This document shows, piece by piece, positions 25,663 to 34,309 of a stretch of DNA of 64,000 bases. A model generated the notes under the pieces. That model had not been told where the DNA came from and did not search any database. It was given only the letters and a program-made list of their open reading frames with translations. The position numbers and the translations under genes were made by a program. The DNA is taken from positions 3,346,001 through 3,410,000 of the forward strand of contig NZ_CP042239.1 of assembly GCF_007833215.1 (NCBI RefSeq). The letters are read 5' to 3'. Position 1 is the first letter of the stretch. Each line of letters opens with the position of its first letter. The stretch is from Sphingomonas suaedae. Lineage in GTDB: Bacteria > Pseudomonadota > Alphaproteobacteria > Sphingomonadales > Sphingomonadaceae.

Positions 25663-25977
25663 ATGCGACGGATTTTTTCGACAGCGGCTGTGTTGAATGC
25701 CGCTCTGACTTCAACCGCGGCGCGAGCACAGGACACGTTGGCGGACCCCGCGGGGTCCGGCCCGCTGATAGGCGCGGTCAACTGGCTCCAGGGGACTCTG
25801 CTTGGCACCATCGCGACGGTCGTCGCCGTGATCGCGGTAGCGGTCGTGGGCCTCATGATGCTGACCGGCCGGATCAACTGGCGCTATGGCGCAACCGTCA
25901 TCCTGGGCTGCTTCATCCTGTTCGGCGCGGCGAGCATCGTGGCGGGCATTCAGTCCAGCGCCTCGCTCGGCGGCTGA
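25663..25977 (+). CDS. virB2: VirB2/TrbC pilin
   Basis: A 104-residue pilin precursor. A signal peptide ends near ARAQ. Two hydrophobic segments (LLGTIATVVAVIAVAVVGLM and TVILGCFILFGAASIVAGI) flank the short loop LTGRINWRYGA typical of VirB2. The ATG at 25663 is preceded by a G-rich ribosome-binding site. It is the first gene of the virB operon, divergent from the Rhs gene set, with the operon promoter expected between 25481 and 25662. It should form the type IV secretion pilus. Confidence 0.92.
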   Translation: MRRIFSTAAVLNAALTSTAARAQDTLADPAGSGPLIGAVNWLQGTLLGTIATVVAVIAVAVVGLMMLTGRINWRYGATVILGCFILFGAASIVAGIQSSASLGG

Positions 25978-25980
25978 ACG

Positions 25981-26265
25981 GTGGAGGGGCTTGAACGCGA
26001 TACGGTATTCACGGCGCTGACGCGTCCGCAGATGTTCGCAGGGGTTACCTACACCTATTTTGTCGCCAATGCCGTAATCGCGACCGAGCTTTTCTTGATC
26101 TTTCGTTCCACCTGGGTCTTGGCCACCGCGCTCGTAATCCATCTCGCCGGGGTGCTGCTTTGCCTGCGCGAGCCGCGCTTCTTCGATCTCTGGCTCACCA
26201 AAGTCGGCCGCTGCCCGCGTGTCCGCAATCACGCGATCTGGCAATGCAACTCCTATCGCCCCTGA
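25981..26265 (+). CDS. virB3: VirB3 inner-membrane T4SS protein
   Basis: A 94-residue protein starting at GTG 25981, four bases after the virB2 stop, with two close membrane segments and the VirB3 opening ALTRPQMFAGVTYTYFVAN. The ending CNSYRP is also typical. VirB3 sits in the inner membrane and works with VirB4. Its 3' end overlaps virB4 by 22 bases. Confidence 0.92.
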   Translation: MEGLERDTVFTALTRPQMFAGVTYTYFVANAVIATELFLIFRSTWVLATALVIHLAGVLLCLREPRFFDLWLTKVGRCPRVRNHAIWQCNSYRP

Positions 26266-28616
26266 CCAGCGATCCCAAGGTCATCGCACGCGAGAAACCG
26301 GCAGGCGATCACCTGCCCTATGCGCGCCACGTCGACGATTACACGATCGAAACGCGTGACGGGCTACTCATGCAGACCATCCAGTTGCGCGGGCTGCATT
26401 TCGAGACCGCAGACACCGAAGAACTCAACTACCGCAAGCGGCTGCGCGACGCGATGCTGCAAGCGATCGGCTCCTCGCGCTTTGCGCTCTACCATCATGT
26501 GGTGCGTCGCCGGGTCGACACGGGCCTGGAAGCGGAGTTTCCGGACGCATTCTCGCAGCGGCTCGACACCGCATGGCGCACGCGATTGTCGACCCGTCAG
26601 CTCTACGTCAACGACCTGTTCCTGACCCTGATCCGACGCCCGATGCAAGGACAGCTCGGCGCGCTCGATCGGGTTCGTTCGTGGCTCGGAAAACGGGTCG
26701 CGGATCGCGATGCATCGGCCGCCCATGAACTGCGCCAGCTCGACACTGCGCGCGATGCGCTGATGGCGGCAATGGGCAGCTATGAGCCCAAGCTGCTCAG
26801 TGTCTACGACATGCCGCAAGGCCCCTGCTCGGAACCACTCGAGTTCCTGTCGGGCCTGTTCAACGCTGAGCTCCGCCCTGTCCTACTCCCGCATGAGGAT
26901 ATCGGCCAGTATCTACCCTGGCGACGCATCAGTTTCGGTCAGGAGACGGTCGAGCTTGGCGCGGCCGCAGGGCATCCCGCGAGCTATATGGGCCTCCTCT
27001 CGATCAAGGATTACCCGGCGCAGACTGCACCCGGCATGTTCGACGAGCTGCTGCGCTTGCCGTTCGAGCTCACCATCTCGCAAAGCTTTGGGTTCGTGGA
27101 ACGACAGGTGGCACTCTCCCGCATGAACCTGGCGCTGCGCCGCATGCGATCGGCAGAGGATGAGGCGTTGAGCCTGCGCGCCGAACTCTCCAACGCCAAG
27201 GACGATGTCGCCGCGGGACGGGCGGGCTTTGGCGAACACCATATGACGATCGCGATCCGCGGCGAAACGCCCGCCAAAGTGGATGCGGCCGTCGCTGAGG
27301 CGCAGGCGACGCTTGCGGACCTCGGCGCAATCGCGGTGCGCGAGGATATCGCGCTCGAACCTGCGTTCTGGGCGCAGTTCCCCGGCAACTTCAAATATAT
27401 CGCGCGGCGCGGTCTCATCTCGACACGAAACTTTGCAGGCCTCGCGAGCAGTCACAATTTTCCCCAAGGCCAAGCCATTGGCAATCACTGGGGCGAGGCG
27501 GTCACTCTGCTCGAGACCACGGCGGCGGGGCCGTATTTCTTCAACTTCCACCAGGGCGATCTCGGCAACTTTACCGTCATCGGACCGTCCGGGTCGGGCA
27601 AAACGGTCGTACTCAATTTTCTGCTCACGCAGGCCCGCAAGTTTCGCCCCCGCATCATCTTCTTTGATAAGGATCGGGGAGCCGAGCTCTTCATCCGGGC
27701 GATCGGCGGCCAGTACGACCAGCTGCGCCCCGGCACGCCCTCCGGCCTCAACCCGCTCCAGCTCGAGGACACGCCGGCCAATCGCCAGTTCCTGATCGAC
27801 TGGATCGCGCTGTTGGCAGGCGGCACAGTGACCGAGGAGGTAGCGCAGATCAAGGACGCGATCGACGCGAACTTCTTGCAACCTCTGGAACACCGGCGCC
27901 TTGCCCATCTGGTCGAGCTGTTCCGGGGCGGGCGTCGCCCGCACAGCGAGGATCTGTGGTCGCGGCTGCGGCCCTGGTGGGGTGACGGCGAACGAGCCTG
28001 GCTGTTCGACAACGCGCGCGATCTTACCGACCTCAAGTCGGACACGGTCGGGTTCGACATGACGCAGATCCTTGACGATCCGGCACTGCGCTCGCCTGCG
28101 ATGATGTATCTGTTCCACCGGGTGGAAGAGCGGCTCGATGGCAGCCCCGCGATCATCGTCGTGGACGAAGGCTGGAAGGCGCTTGACGACGATGTGTTCG
28201 TGCGTCGCATCAAGGATTGGGAAAAGACGATCCGCAAAAGGAACGGCATTGTAGGCTTTGCCACGCAAAGCGCGCAGGACGCGCTCGAAAGCCGAATCGC
28301 GAGCGCGATCATCGAACAGGCCGCCACGCAAATTTTCATGGCCAGCCCAAAGGCGCGCGCGGTCGACTATATGGATGGCTTTGGGCTCAGCGCGCACGAA
28401 TTCGATCTGGTGCGCAGCCTTCCCGACAATGCGCATTGCTTCCTGATCAAGCATGGCAACCACAGCGTCGTCGCGCGGCTCAACCTCTCGGGCGAGCGCG
28501 ATATCCTGACGATCCTCTCAGGCCGCGAACGTACGGTACGGCTGCTCGATGAAATCCGCACCACCAGCGGAGACGCCCCCGCCGACTGGATGCCGCAATT
28601 GCTGGAGCGCGCGTGA
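26244..28616 (+). CDS. virB4: VirB4 ATPase of the type IV secretion system
   Basis: A 790-residue ATPase that powers pilus assembly and substrate transfer at the inner membrane. Walker A is GPSGSGKTVVLN near residue 450 and Walker B is IIVVDEGWKAL near 640, with the CagE/VirB4 N-terminal region ahead. The ATG at 26244 overlaps the end of virB3; longer frames run through virB3. It is followed directly by virB6 (TGATG overlap). Confidence 0.95.
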   Translation: MQLLSPLTSDPKVIAREKPAGDHLPYARHVDDYTIETRDGLLMQTIQLRGLHFETADTEELNYRKRLRDAMLQAIGSSRFALYHHVVRRRVDTGLEAEFPDAFSQRLDTAWRTRLSTRQLYVNDLFLTLIRRPMQGQLGALDRVRSWLGKRVADRDASAAHELRQLDTARDALMAAMGSYEPKLLSVYDMPQGPCSEPLEFLSGLFNAELRPVLLPHEDIGQYLPWRRISFGQETVELGAAAGHPASYMGLLSIKDYPAQTAPGMFDELLRLPFELTISQSFGFVERQVALSRMNLALRRMRSAEDEALSLRAELSNAKDDVAAGRAGFGEHHMTIAIRGETPAKVDAAVAEAQATLADLGAIAVREDIALEPAFWAQFPGNFKYIARRGLISTRNFAGLASSHNFPQGQAIGNHWGEAVTLLETTAAGPYFFNFHQGDLGNFTVIGPSGSGKTVVLNFLLTQARKFRPRIIFFDKDRGAELFIRAIGGQYDQLRPGTPSGLNPLQLEDTPANRQFLIDWIALLAGGTVTEEVAQIKDAIDANFLQPLEHRRLAHLVELFRGGRRPHSEDLWSRLRPWWGDGERAWLFDNARDLTDLKSDTVGFDMTQILDDPALRSPAMMYLFHRVEERLDGSPAIIVVDEGWKALDDDVFVRRIKDWEKTIRKRNGIVGFATQSAQDALESRIASAIIEQAATQIFMASPKARAVDYMDGFGLSAHEFDLVRSLPDNAHCFLIKHGNHSVVARLNLSGERDILTILSGRERTVRLLDEIRTTSGDAPADWMPQLLERA

Positions 28617-29809
28617 TGACTTGTCCGGCGCTTCCCGCAGATGGCTTTCTGAGCGGCGTACTGCGCTTTGTCGATTGCGAGGCGCAGACGATCGGCGCGA
28701 ACGGCTATCAGGCGCTGGCGTCGCCGGGATCGTCGTTCTCGCTCATCCTGACCGCGCTGCTGACGCTGTTCATCGCGCTGTTCGGCTATCGCATGCTGCT
28801 CGGCCATGTGCCGAGCGTGCGCGAAGGCGTGCTCGCCTTCGTCAAAATCGGTGTCGTGCTCGTGCTCGCGACCAGCTGGCCCGCCTATCGCACCCTTGTG
28901 TACGACACGGTGATCCGTGGACCGGCGGAACTCAGCGCCTCGATCGGCGGCGCAGCCGCGCTTCCCGGCGCTCAGGGCGGGATGGTCTCGCGGCTCGAGG
29001 CCGTCGATCAAGCTATGGTGTCGCTGGCGATCCTTCGCGCCGGGCAACCCGCCAACGCAGCTGAGGCCGCCCAGCACATGCCGCCGCCCATTGACGGGTT
29101 CGAGGCATTTGCGCTTGGAGGCGCGCGCATTCTCTATTTGATCGGAATTGTCGGCGCCTTCGCGGCAGTCCGATTGATTGCAGGACTGTTGCTGGCGCTC
29201 GCGCCATTCTTCTTGGCCTTTCTGCTGTTCGACGGGACGCGCGGGCTGTTCGAAGGCTGGCTGCGCGTGTTGCTTGGCGCAGCGCTGGGCGCGCTTGGTG
29301 TATCGATCGTTCTCGGCGTGCAACTGGCGCTGCTCGAACCCTGGCTATCCAGCCTTCTCGCCGCCCGTGCTGCTAACCTGGCGGTGCCGAACGCACCGGT
29401 CGAGCTGCTGGTGGTTGCGACGCTGTTCTGCCTGATCCTCGCCGCAATGCTGTGGGGCGTATCGCGGCTTGCCGCAGGGTTCCGCTTTCCGGAGATTCGC
29501 GAGTGGGTCGGCCGGTCGGGCGACGCTCCGGCGCGGCCCGATACGGAGCAACGCATCCTCACACCCGACAAGGAAAGCCAGCCCGCCGCCGCGCACTCAC
29601 GCGCTGCCGCAATCGCGGACGCGGTCGTCGCGAGCCAAAGGCGTGAGACCGCCGATACGGTCCAGCCCATCGGCTCGGGAAGCCGGGTTCCGATCCAGGC
29701 CGCCTCGCGCCCGATCGAAACCGCGCCTGCAATCCCGCTCGGTCAAAGCGCACGCCGCCGTACCAGCAACCGCATATCGGCCAGCGTCGGCCGCAGAGAT
29801 CAGACATGA
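28616..29809 (+). CDS. virB6: VirB6/TrbL inner-membrane channel protein
   Basis: A 397-residue polytopic protein with several membrane helices, including the central LIAGLLLALAPFFLAFLLFD common to VirB6. It has a hydrophilic, Ala/Arg-rich cytoplasmic tail of about 100 residues. The ATG at 28616 overlaps the virB4 stop by one base; a GTG codon directly before it is an alternative. VirB6 forms the inner-membrane part of the DNA channel. Confidence 0.9.
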   Translation: MTCPALPADGFLSGVLRFVDCEAQTIGANGYQALASPGSSFSLILTALLTLFIALFGYRMLLGHVPSVREGVLAFVKIGVVLVLATSWPAYRTLVYDTVIRGPAELSASIGGAAALPGAQGGMVSRLEAVDQAMVSLAILRAGQPANAAEAAQHMPPPIDGFEAFALGGARILYLIGIVGAFAAVRLIAGLLLALAPFFLAFLLFDGTRGLFEGWLRVLLGAALGALGVSIVLGVQLALLEPWLSSLLAARAANLAVPNAPVELLVVATLFCLILAAMLWGVSRLAAGFRFPEIREWVGRSGDAPARPDTEQRILTPDKESQPAAAHSRAAAIADAVVASQRRETADTVQPIGSGSRVPIQAASRPIETAPAIPLGQSARRRTSNRISASVGRRDQT

Positions 29810-30552
29810 AGGAAGAACCGCGCGCCAAGCGCGACGCCTATTATCGCGAAGCAGCGAGTTGGGCGCAGGACCGGCACGATGCGCTGCGCCGCTCGCGGCG
29901 CATTGCCTGGATCGTCGCCGGCGCGGCCGCGGCGATCGCGGTGCTCGAAGCCTTTGCGCTGATGCTGCTGACCCCGCTCAAGACGGTCGAACCCTATACG
30001 CTGCTGGTCGACAAGCAGACAGGGTTTGTCCAGGCGGTCAAGCCGCTCGAACCCGCCCAGATCTCGGGTGACGCAGCGCTGACCCAATCATTCCTCGTCC
30101 AATATGTGATCGCGCGGGAGAGCTTCGATATCGACGCGCTTCAGGCAAACTATCGCAAGGTCGCGCTCTGGTCGGGCGATAGCGCGCGCAGCCGCTATAT
30201 CGCGAGCATGCAGCCTTCGTTCGCGGACAGCCCGCTCAACCGCTATCCGCGCTCCACGGTAGTCGAGACCAACGTCAAGAGCGTCTCACCGATGGGTCCC
30301 GGAGCGGCAATGGTCCGCTTCGAAACCCGCCGCACCGACCAGGGCGGACAGGCGCGCGTAATCGGCTCCTGGGTCGCGGTCGTGCGCTATCGCTATTCGG
30401 GCGAGCCGATGCGGGTAGAGGACCGGTATCTCAATCCCCTGGGATTCCAGGTGCTCCGCTATCGCCGCGATCCCGAAGCGATGCCGCAGACAGAGCCCGC
30501 CTCGTCGCCTGCACAAAGCGGCCCTGCGGGCGCGAGTACGCCAGCACAATGA
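29806..30552 (+). CDS. virB8: VirB8 T4SS assembly protein
   Basis: A 248-residue bitopic protein: a short cytoplasmic N-terminus, one membrane helix (IAWIVAGAAAAIAVLEAFAL) and a periplasmic VirB8 domain with EPYTLLVDKQTGFVQAV and FLVQYVIARESFD. It overlaps virB6 by four bases (ATGA). VirB8 nucleates the inner-membrane assembly of the secretion system. The C-terminal Ala/Pro/Ser tail is not conserved. Confidence 0.93.
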   Translation: MKEEPRAKRDAYYREAASWAQDRHDALRRSRRIAWIVAGAAAAIAVLEAFALMLLTPLKTVEPYTLLVDKQTGFVQAVKPLEPAQISGDAALTQSFLVQYVIARESFDIDALQANYRKVALWSGDSARSRYIASMQPSFADSPLNRYPRSTVVETNVKSVSPMGPGAAMVRFETRRTDQGGQARVIGSWVAVVRYRYSGEPMRVEDRYLNPLGFQVLRYRRDPEAMPQTEPASSPAQSGPAGASTPAQ

Positions 30553-31253
30553 TGCGAACCATGGTCCTTGTCGCCGCGCTGGCCTTTGTAGGTTCGAGCC
30601 TCGCGCAGGTGCGTCCTCAGCCGGGTGCGGGCGATCCGCGCCTCCAATCGGTCGAGTTCCGGGCAGAGCAGGTCGTCACGCTCGAAGTCGCGACCGGATA
30701 TCAGCTCTCCCTCGAATTTGCGCCGGACGAGCGGATCGAGAGCGTTGCGGTCGGCGATAGCGGCGCGTGGCTGGTTACACCCACCCAGCGCGGCAGCCAC
30801 CTGTTCATAAAGCCGGTCGAGACAGGTGTCGCGACCAACATGACCGTGGTGACGGACGCCCGCACCTATCTGTTCGATCTCCAGCCTTTACCCGGTCCAT
30901 CGTCACTTATGGCGTACACGGTGCGCTTCACCTACCCCAAGCCAAGCACTGCGGCATCGATGCTGACAGAGGCGGCGCAACCAACAAGCGAGACCCTTTA
31001 CCGCGTGAGCGGGGACCGGCGCTTGCGGCCATCGGAACTCAGTGACGATGGCATCAAGACCTACATCCGCTGGCCCGCTGCGGTGGCCCTGCCTGCGGTA
31101 TACGGCATCGATGATCGCGGCCGGGAGACGTTGCTCAACGGCATGATGCGCGACGGGCTCTACGTAATTGACGGCGTGTCCGAGCGGCTTGTGTTCCGGA
31201 TCGACAACCGCATCGCACGGGCAAAGCGCGTGCGCGCTTCGAGGAAGCGCTGA
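30549..31253 (+). CDS. virB9: VirB9 outer-membrane core protein
   Basis: A 234-residue secreted protein with a signal peptide ending near SLAQ. It has the VirB9/TrbG fold signals YLFDLQPLPGPSSLMAYTVRF, SDDGIKTYIRWPA and GLYVIDGVSERLVFRID. With VirB10 it builds the outer-membrane core ring. No VirB7 lipoprotein gene is seen between virB6 and virB8 or elsewhere, so this core may lack it or use one encoded elsewhere. Confidence 0.93.
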   Translation: MMRTMVLVAALAFVGSSLAQVRPQPGAGDPRLQSVEFRAEQVVTLEVATGYQLSLEFAPDERIESVAVGDSGAWLVTPTQRGSHLFIKPVETGVATNMTVVTDARTYLFDLQPLPGPSSLMAYTVRFTYPKPSTAASMLTEAAQPTSETLYRVSGDRRLRPSELSDDGIKTYIRWPAAVALPAVYGIDDRGRETLLNGMMRDGLYVIDGVSERLVFRIDNRIARAKRVRASRKR

Positions 31254-32347
31254 TGGAACCGGCCCCCGCATCGGCGCCCCAAGGCGAGGCGGATATCCGC
31301 CCCAGCGTCGCCAACGCGAGCCGACAGATGCCACATTGGATCTTGGTGACCGCAGTTGTTGCCGCAGGCGCAATCCTGTTCGTAATCCTCGATGGACGGC
31401 GCAGGGCGACCAACGCTCCGGCGGTCAAGGCACAGCGTACCGATCTGGTAGCGAGCCCGCCCATGCCGCTCTACATTCCGCCCGCCTATGTGCCGGAACC
31501 TGCGTCCGTCGCGGCGGCGCTCCCCGTCCCCGCACTCCCGCCCGCAATCCCGCCGCCGAGCCGTGTGGTGCCCCCAGCCGAACCGCAGATCGTCTATGTC
31601 CCGCAGCCCGAGCCGCAATCGGCCGCGCCACCTCCTCCCGCACGTCGCGATGCATCTCCCATTCTGGTGATCGACAACGGCGGCTCGGTACGAGGGGCAG
31701 GCGCACAGGCCACGTCCGACGCCGCCGGAACGCCACGACAAGGAGGAACGGCGGCTGCACCCGCGATGAACACCAATCGCGCGCGCGCTGGCGCGTTCGC
31801 CAATCGCGCAAACACCATCCTGCAAGGAACACTCATCCCTGCGGTGCTCGAGTCCGCTCTCGACTCGACCCGCGCCGGTTTTGCGCGGGCGATCGTCTCG
31901 CGCGACGTGCGCGGGTTCGATGGCACGCAGGTGCTGATCCCTCGAGGCAGCCGCCTCATCGGCGAATATGGTTCCGACAACGGCGCGGGGCAAAAACGCG
32001 CGCTCATTACCTGGACCCGCCTCATCCGTCCCGACGGCGTTACCATCGCGATCCAGTCGCCGGTCGCCGATACGCTGGGTCGCACAGGGGTGCGCGCAAA
32101 GGTCAACACGCATTTCTGGGAACGTTTTAGCGGGGCGATCCTGCAATCTGCCCTCGATATCGGCGTGAATATCGCTTCGCGCGAAGCTGGTGCTCAGACC
32201 GTCATAGCGCTGCCGGGCGCCAATGTGACCGCGCAGGCAGTGCAGCCGCAGCAGATCACGCCGACGCTGACCGTCAAGCCTGGGACGAGCATCAGTGTGT
32301 TCGTCGCGCGCGATCTTGACTTTACTGGCGCAGAGAACCGTCGATGA
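31253..32347 (+). CDS. virB10: VirB10 core complex protein
   Basis: A 364-residue protein with an N-terminal membrane helix (WILVTAVVAAGAILFVIL), a long Pro-rich periplasmic linker (residues about 80-140) and the conserved C-terminal domain: LIPAVLESALDSTRAGFARA, IVSRDVRGFDGTQVLIPRGS and GVNIASREAG. It spans both membranes and relays energy from the ATPases to the outer core. It begins at the last base of the virB9 stop. Confidence 0.94.
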   Translation: MEPAPASAPQGEADIRPSVANASRQMPHWILVTAVVAAGAILFVILDGRRRATNAPAVKAQRTDLVASPPMPLYIPPAYVPEPASVAAALPVPALPPAIPPPSRVVPPAEPQIVYVPQPEPQSAAPPPPARRDASPILVIDNGGSVRGAGAQATSDAAGTPRQGGTAAAPAMNTNRARAGAFANRANTILQGTLIPAVLESALDSTRAGFARAIVSRDVRGFDGTQVLIPRGSRLIGEYGSDNGAGQKRALITWTRLIRPDGVTIAIQSPVADTLGRTGVRAKVNTHFWERFSGAILQSALDIGVNIASREAGAQTVIALPGANVTAQAVQPQQITPTLTVKPGTSISVFVARDLDFTGAENRR

Positions 32348-33351
32348 CTGCGGCATCCCCGCGAGGCCAAGTCTATCTACTGAGCTACCTCGCGCCTTTT
32401 GGCGAGGCCCTGACGCGCCCGGATGTGACCGACATCTACGTCAACCGGCCCCACGAAATCTGGGCCGAATCCAGCGGCGGCGCGATCGAGCGCGACGATG
32501 CGCCATTGCTGGATGAAGTGACGCTCGGGCGCCTGGCGCGCCAGATCGCGGCGCTGGCACATCAAGGCATCAGCCGGGAACATCCATTGCTCTCGGCGAC
32601 ATTGCCAGACGGCGCCCGTGTCCAAATCGTGGCGCCGCCCGCAACCCGTGACGGCGTGGTGCTGGCGATCCGCAAGCACGTGTCGCCCGATCTGACGCTC
32701 GACGACTATCTCGCGACGGGCGCGTTCGATGCGACTCAGACCGGCGCGGAGGCCGAGAATGCGGACGATCAGCGGATCGCCGCGCTTGTCGAAGCGGGCG
32801 ACATCTCCGGGGCACTGAGCACCGCCGTCCGCGCCCGAAAGAATATCCTCGTGTCCGGCGGGACCTCCACCGGCAAGACCACGTTCCTCAACGCGCTTCT
32901 GCGCGAGGTGCCGTCAGATGAGCGGCTGATCCTGATCGAGGATACGCCGGAGCTTCGGGCTACGCACCAGAACTCGGTTGGACTTCTCGCCGCACGTAGC
33001 GAGCTTGGTGAAGCGCGGGTCACCGCAAACGATCTGGTCGCTGCCTCACTTCGCATGCGCCCAGATCGGATCATTCTTGGCGAGCTACGCGGCGATGAAG
33101 CGCTCGCGTTCTTGCGCGCGGTCAATACCGGGCATCCCGGATCCATGACGACCGTCCATGCCGACAGCCCCCATGGCGCGATCGAACAGATCGCGCTGCT
33201 GGTGCTCCAGGCCGGTACACAGCTCAGCCGCGCCGACGTCCATCACTATGTGCGTTCGACGATCGACGTCTACGTACAGCTCTCGCGGTCCAGCGGACGC
33301 AGATATGTGTCGCAGGTCGCACTGCGCTCGATGCTTGGAGCTCAAGGCTGA
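32344..33351 (+). CDS. virB11: VirB11 ATPase
   Basis: A 335-residue hexameric traffic ATPase of the VirB11/PulE type. Walker A is SGGTSTGKTTFLN near residue 175, followed by LILIEDTPEL (Asp box) and RMRPDRIILGELRGDEALAF (Walker B/His box). It sits at the inner membrane and switches between pilus assembly and substrate transfer. It overlaps virB10 by four bases. Confidence 0.95.
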   Translation: MTAASPRGQVYLLSYLAPFGEALTRPDVTDIYVNRPHEIWAESSGGAIERDDAPLLDEVTLGRLARQIAALAHQGISREHPLLSATLPDGARVQIVAPPATRDGVVLAIRKHVSPDLTLDDYLATGAFDATQTGAEAENADDQRIAALVEAGDISGALSTAVRARKNILVSGGTSTGKTTFLNALLREVPSDERLILIEDTPELRATHQNSVGLLAARSELGEARVTANDLVAASLRMRPDRIILGELRGDEALAFLRAVNTGHPGSMTTVHADSPHGAIEQIALLVLQAGTQLSRADVHHYVRSTIDVYVQLSRSSGRRYVSQVALRSMLGAQG

Positions 33352-33701
33352 TGGGAGACCCGCTCTCCGGCCCCTCGACCAGCGCACTGGTGACCGCTGC
33401 GGAGTGGATACAGGGAACGCTTCTCGGGACACTCGCGACAACCATTGCGGTGATCGCGATCGCATGGATCGGACTTGGGATGCTCACCGGACGGATTGAT
33501 CTGCGCCGCGGAGCTACGGTCGTGCTCGGCTGCTTTGTTCTCTTTGGTGCGCCCACCATCGCTGCTGGGTTGATGCGGCTTGGGGATGCTAGCGGTACTC
33601 GCGCCGCAGAGCCGATTGCGCTGGCCCCGCCCGCTCCGATCGTGACGCCCTCGCCAGTACCTTATGATCCTTATGCCGGGGCATCGGTGCCAGTTCGCTA
33701 G
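33351..33701 (+). CDS. Second VirB2-like pilin, no signal peptide
   Basis: A 116-residue protein that matches the mature part of the operon's first pilin: AAEWIQGTLLGTLATTIAVI and MLTGRIDLRRGATVVLGCFV against AVNWLQGTLLGTIATVVAVI and MLTGRINWRYGATVILGCFI. It has no N-terminal signal peptide (starts MGDPLSGPSTSALV) and carries an added Pro-rich tail of about 30 residues. It overlaps the virB11 stop by one base, so it is part of the operon. It may be a minor pilin, a VirB5-like replacement or a decayed duplicate. Which one is not known. Confidence 0.85.
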   Translation: MGDPLSGPSTSALVTAAEWIQGTLLGTLATTIAVIAIAWIGLGMLTGRIDLRRGATVVLGCFVLFGAPTIAAGLMRLGDASGTRAAEPIALAPPAPIVTPSPVPYDPYAGASVPVR

Positions 33702-33706
33702 GCCTG

Positions 33707-33727
33707 CTGCTGGCACGATGCCAGCAG
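33707..33727 (+). terminator. Hairpin at the end of the virB operon
   Basis: CTGCTGGCA-cga-TGCCAGCAG forms a 9-base stem six bases after the last virB-operon stop. There is no T-run after it, so it could be a weak or Rho-assisted terminator rather than an intrinsic one. Confidence 0.4.
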
Positions 33728-33764
33728 GCAGCGTCCTAAGCTGGATCAATTCGTCGCCAAAATT

Positions 33765-33786
33765 TGATGGTATCTCTGATGGTATC
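33765..33786. repeat. Direct repeat TGATGGTATC x2 near the right element edge
   Basis: Two identical 10-mers, TGATGGTATC, are separated by two bases (TC) and flanked by GCTGGAT (33740-33746) and ATCCAGC (33784-33790). They lie between the last virB-operon gene and the broken GTA connector gene. Such short direct repeats next to a junction are often arm-type binding sites of an integrase. No copy was seen at the left edge. Confidence 0.45.
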
Positions 33787-33851
33787 CAGCGGCGGCGTCT
33801 TCCCATTACCTATCTAGATCAATACCTTATACAACTCATTCAGCTTCCGCA

Positions 33852-34109
33852 GGGGGCTATGCGATCGACATCGATGCGCGGGGTGAGGGCTGGGTCCGCG
33901 TGACCGCTGCGGGCGAAGCGCGGGTCGCTGTCAGTTATGAAGCGGGACTCGCCGATAACTGGGCCGGGCTGCCGCCGCCAGTGGCGCAGGGCGTGGTGCT
34001 GCTGGCGGCGCATCTGTTCGAGGCGAGGGGTGCGCAGCCGCCGGCCGTGGTGACTGCGCTTTGGCGACCATGGCGGCGGATGCGGCTGGCCGGAGGGCGG
34101 GCGGCATGA
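33852..34109 (+). pseudogene. 5'-truncated GTA head-tail connector (phiE125 gp8/RcGTA g6 type)
   Basis: The frame encodes GYAIDIDARGEGWVRVTAAG then RVAVSYEAGLADNW and PPPVAQGVVLLAAHLFEARG, and ends RPWRRMRLAGGRAA. This is the C-terminal end of the GTA/phage head-tail connector that follows the capsid gene. The N-terminal half is missing: upstream the frame continues into non-homologous element sequence with no start codon, except a GTG at 33900 inside the conserved part. The break marks the right junction of the conjugative element. Any product would lack about half of the protein. Confidence 0.75.
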
Positions 34110-34309
34110 GCGCGCTGGAGAACCAGGCCCGGCGGATCGGTGCGCGGGCGGCGGAGCGGATGCGCGAGCGGGTCGCGGTGGCGCTGCGCGACGAGCTGAC
34201 CGAGGCGGTGAGCGTGGATGACGATGCGGTCGTCGTGACGGGGCGCGGTGCGGTGGCCCGGATGCTGCGCGAGCCGGCGCTGCGCTGGATCGCGGGGCTG
34301 ATCCGATGA
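34106..34309 (+). CDS. Small GTA head-tail joining protein (g7 position)
   Basis: A 67-residue basic protein (MSALENQARRIGARAAERMR onward) at the place of RcGTA g7. It overlaps both neighbours by four bases. Its end, ARMLREPALRWIAGLIR, resembles HK97-gp10-type tail-completion proteins of phages. The position between connector and tail terminator supports a role in joining head and tail; the family match is modest. Confidence 0.65.
   Translation: MSALENQARRIGARAAERMRERVAVALRDELTEAVSVDDDAVVVTGRGAVARMLREPALRWIAGLIR

Noticed and set aside
26913..28463. 516-codon minus-strand open frame opposite virB4
   Set aside because: Shadow of virB4, which has Walker motifs and operon context.
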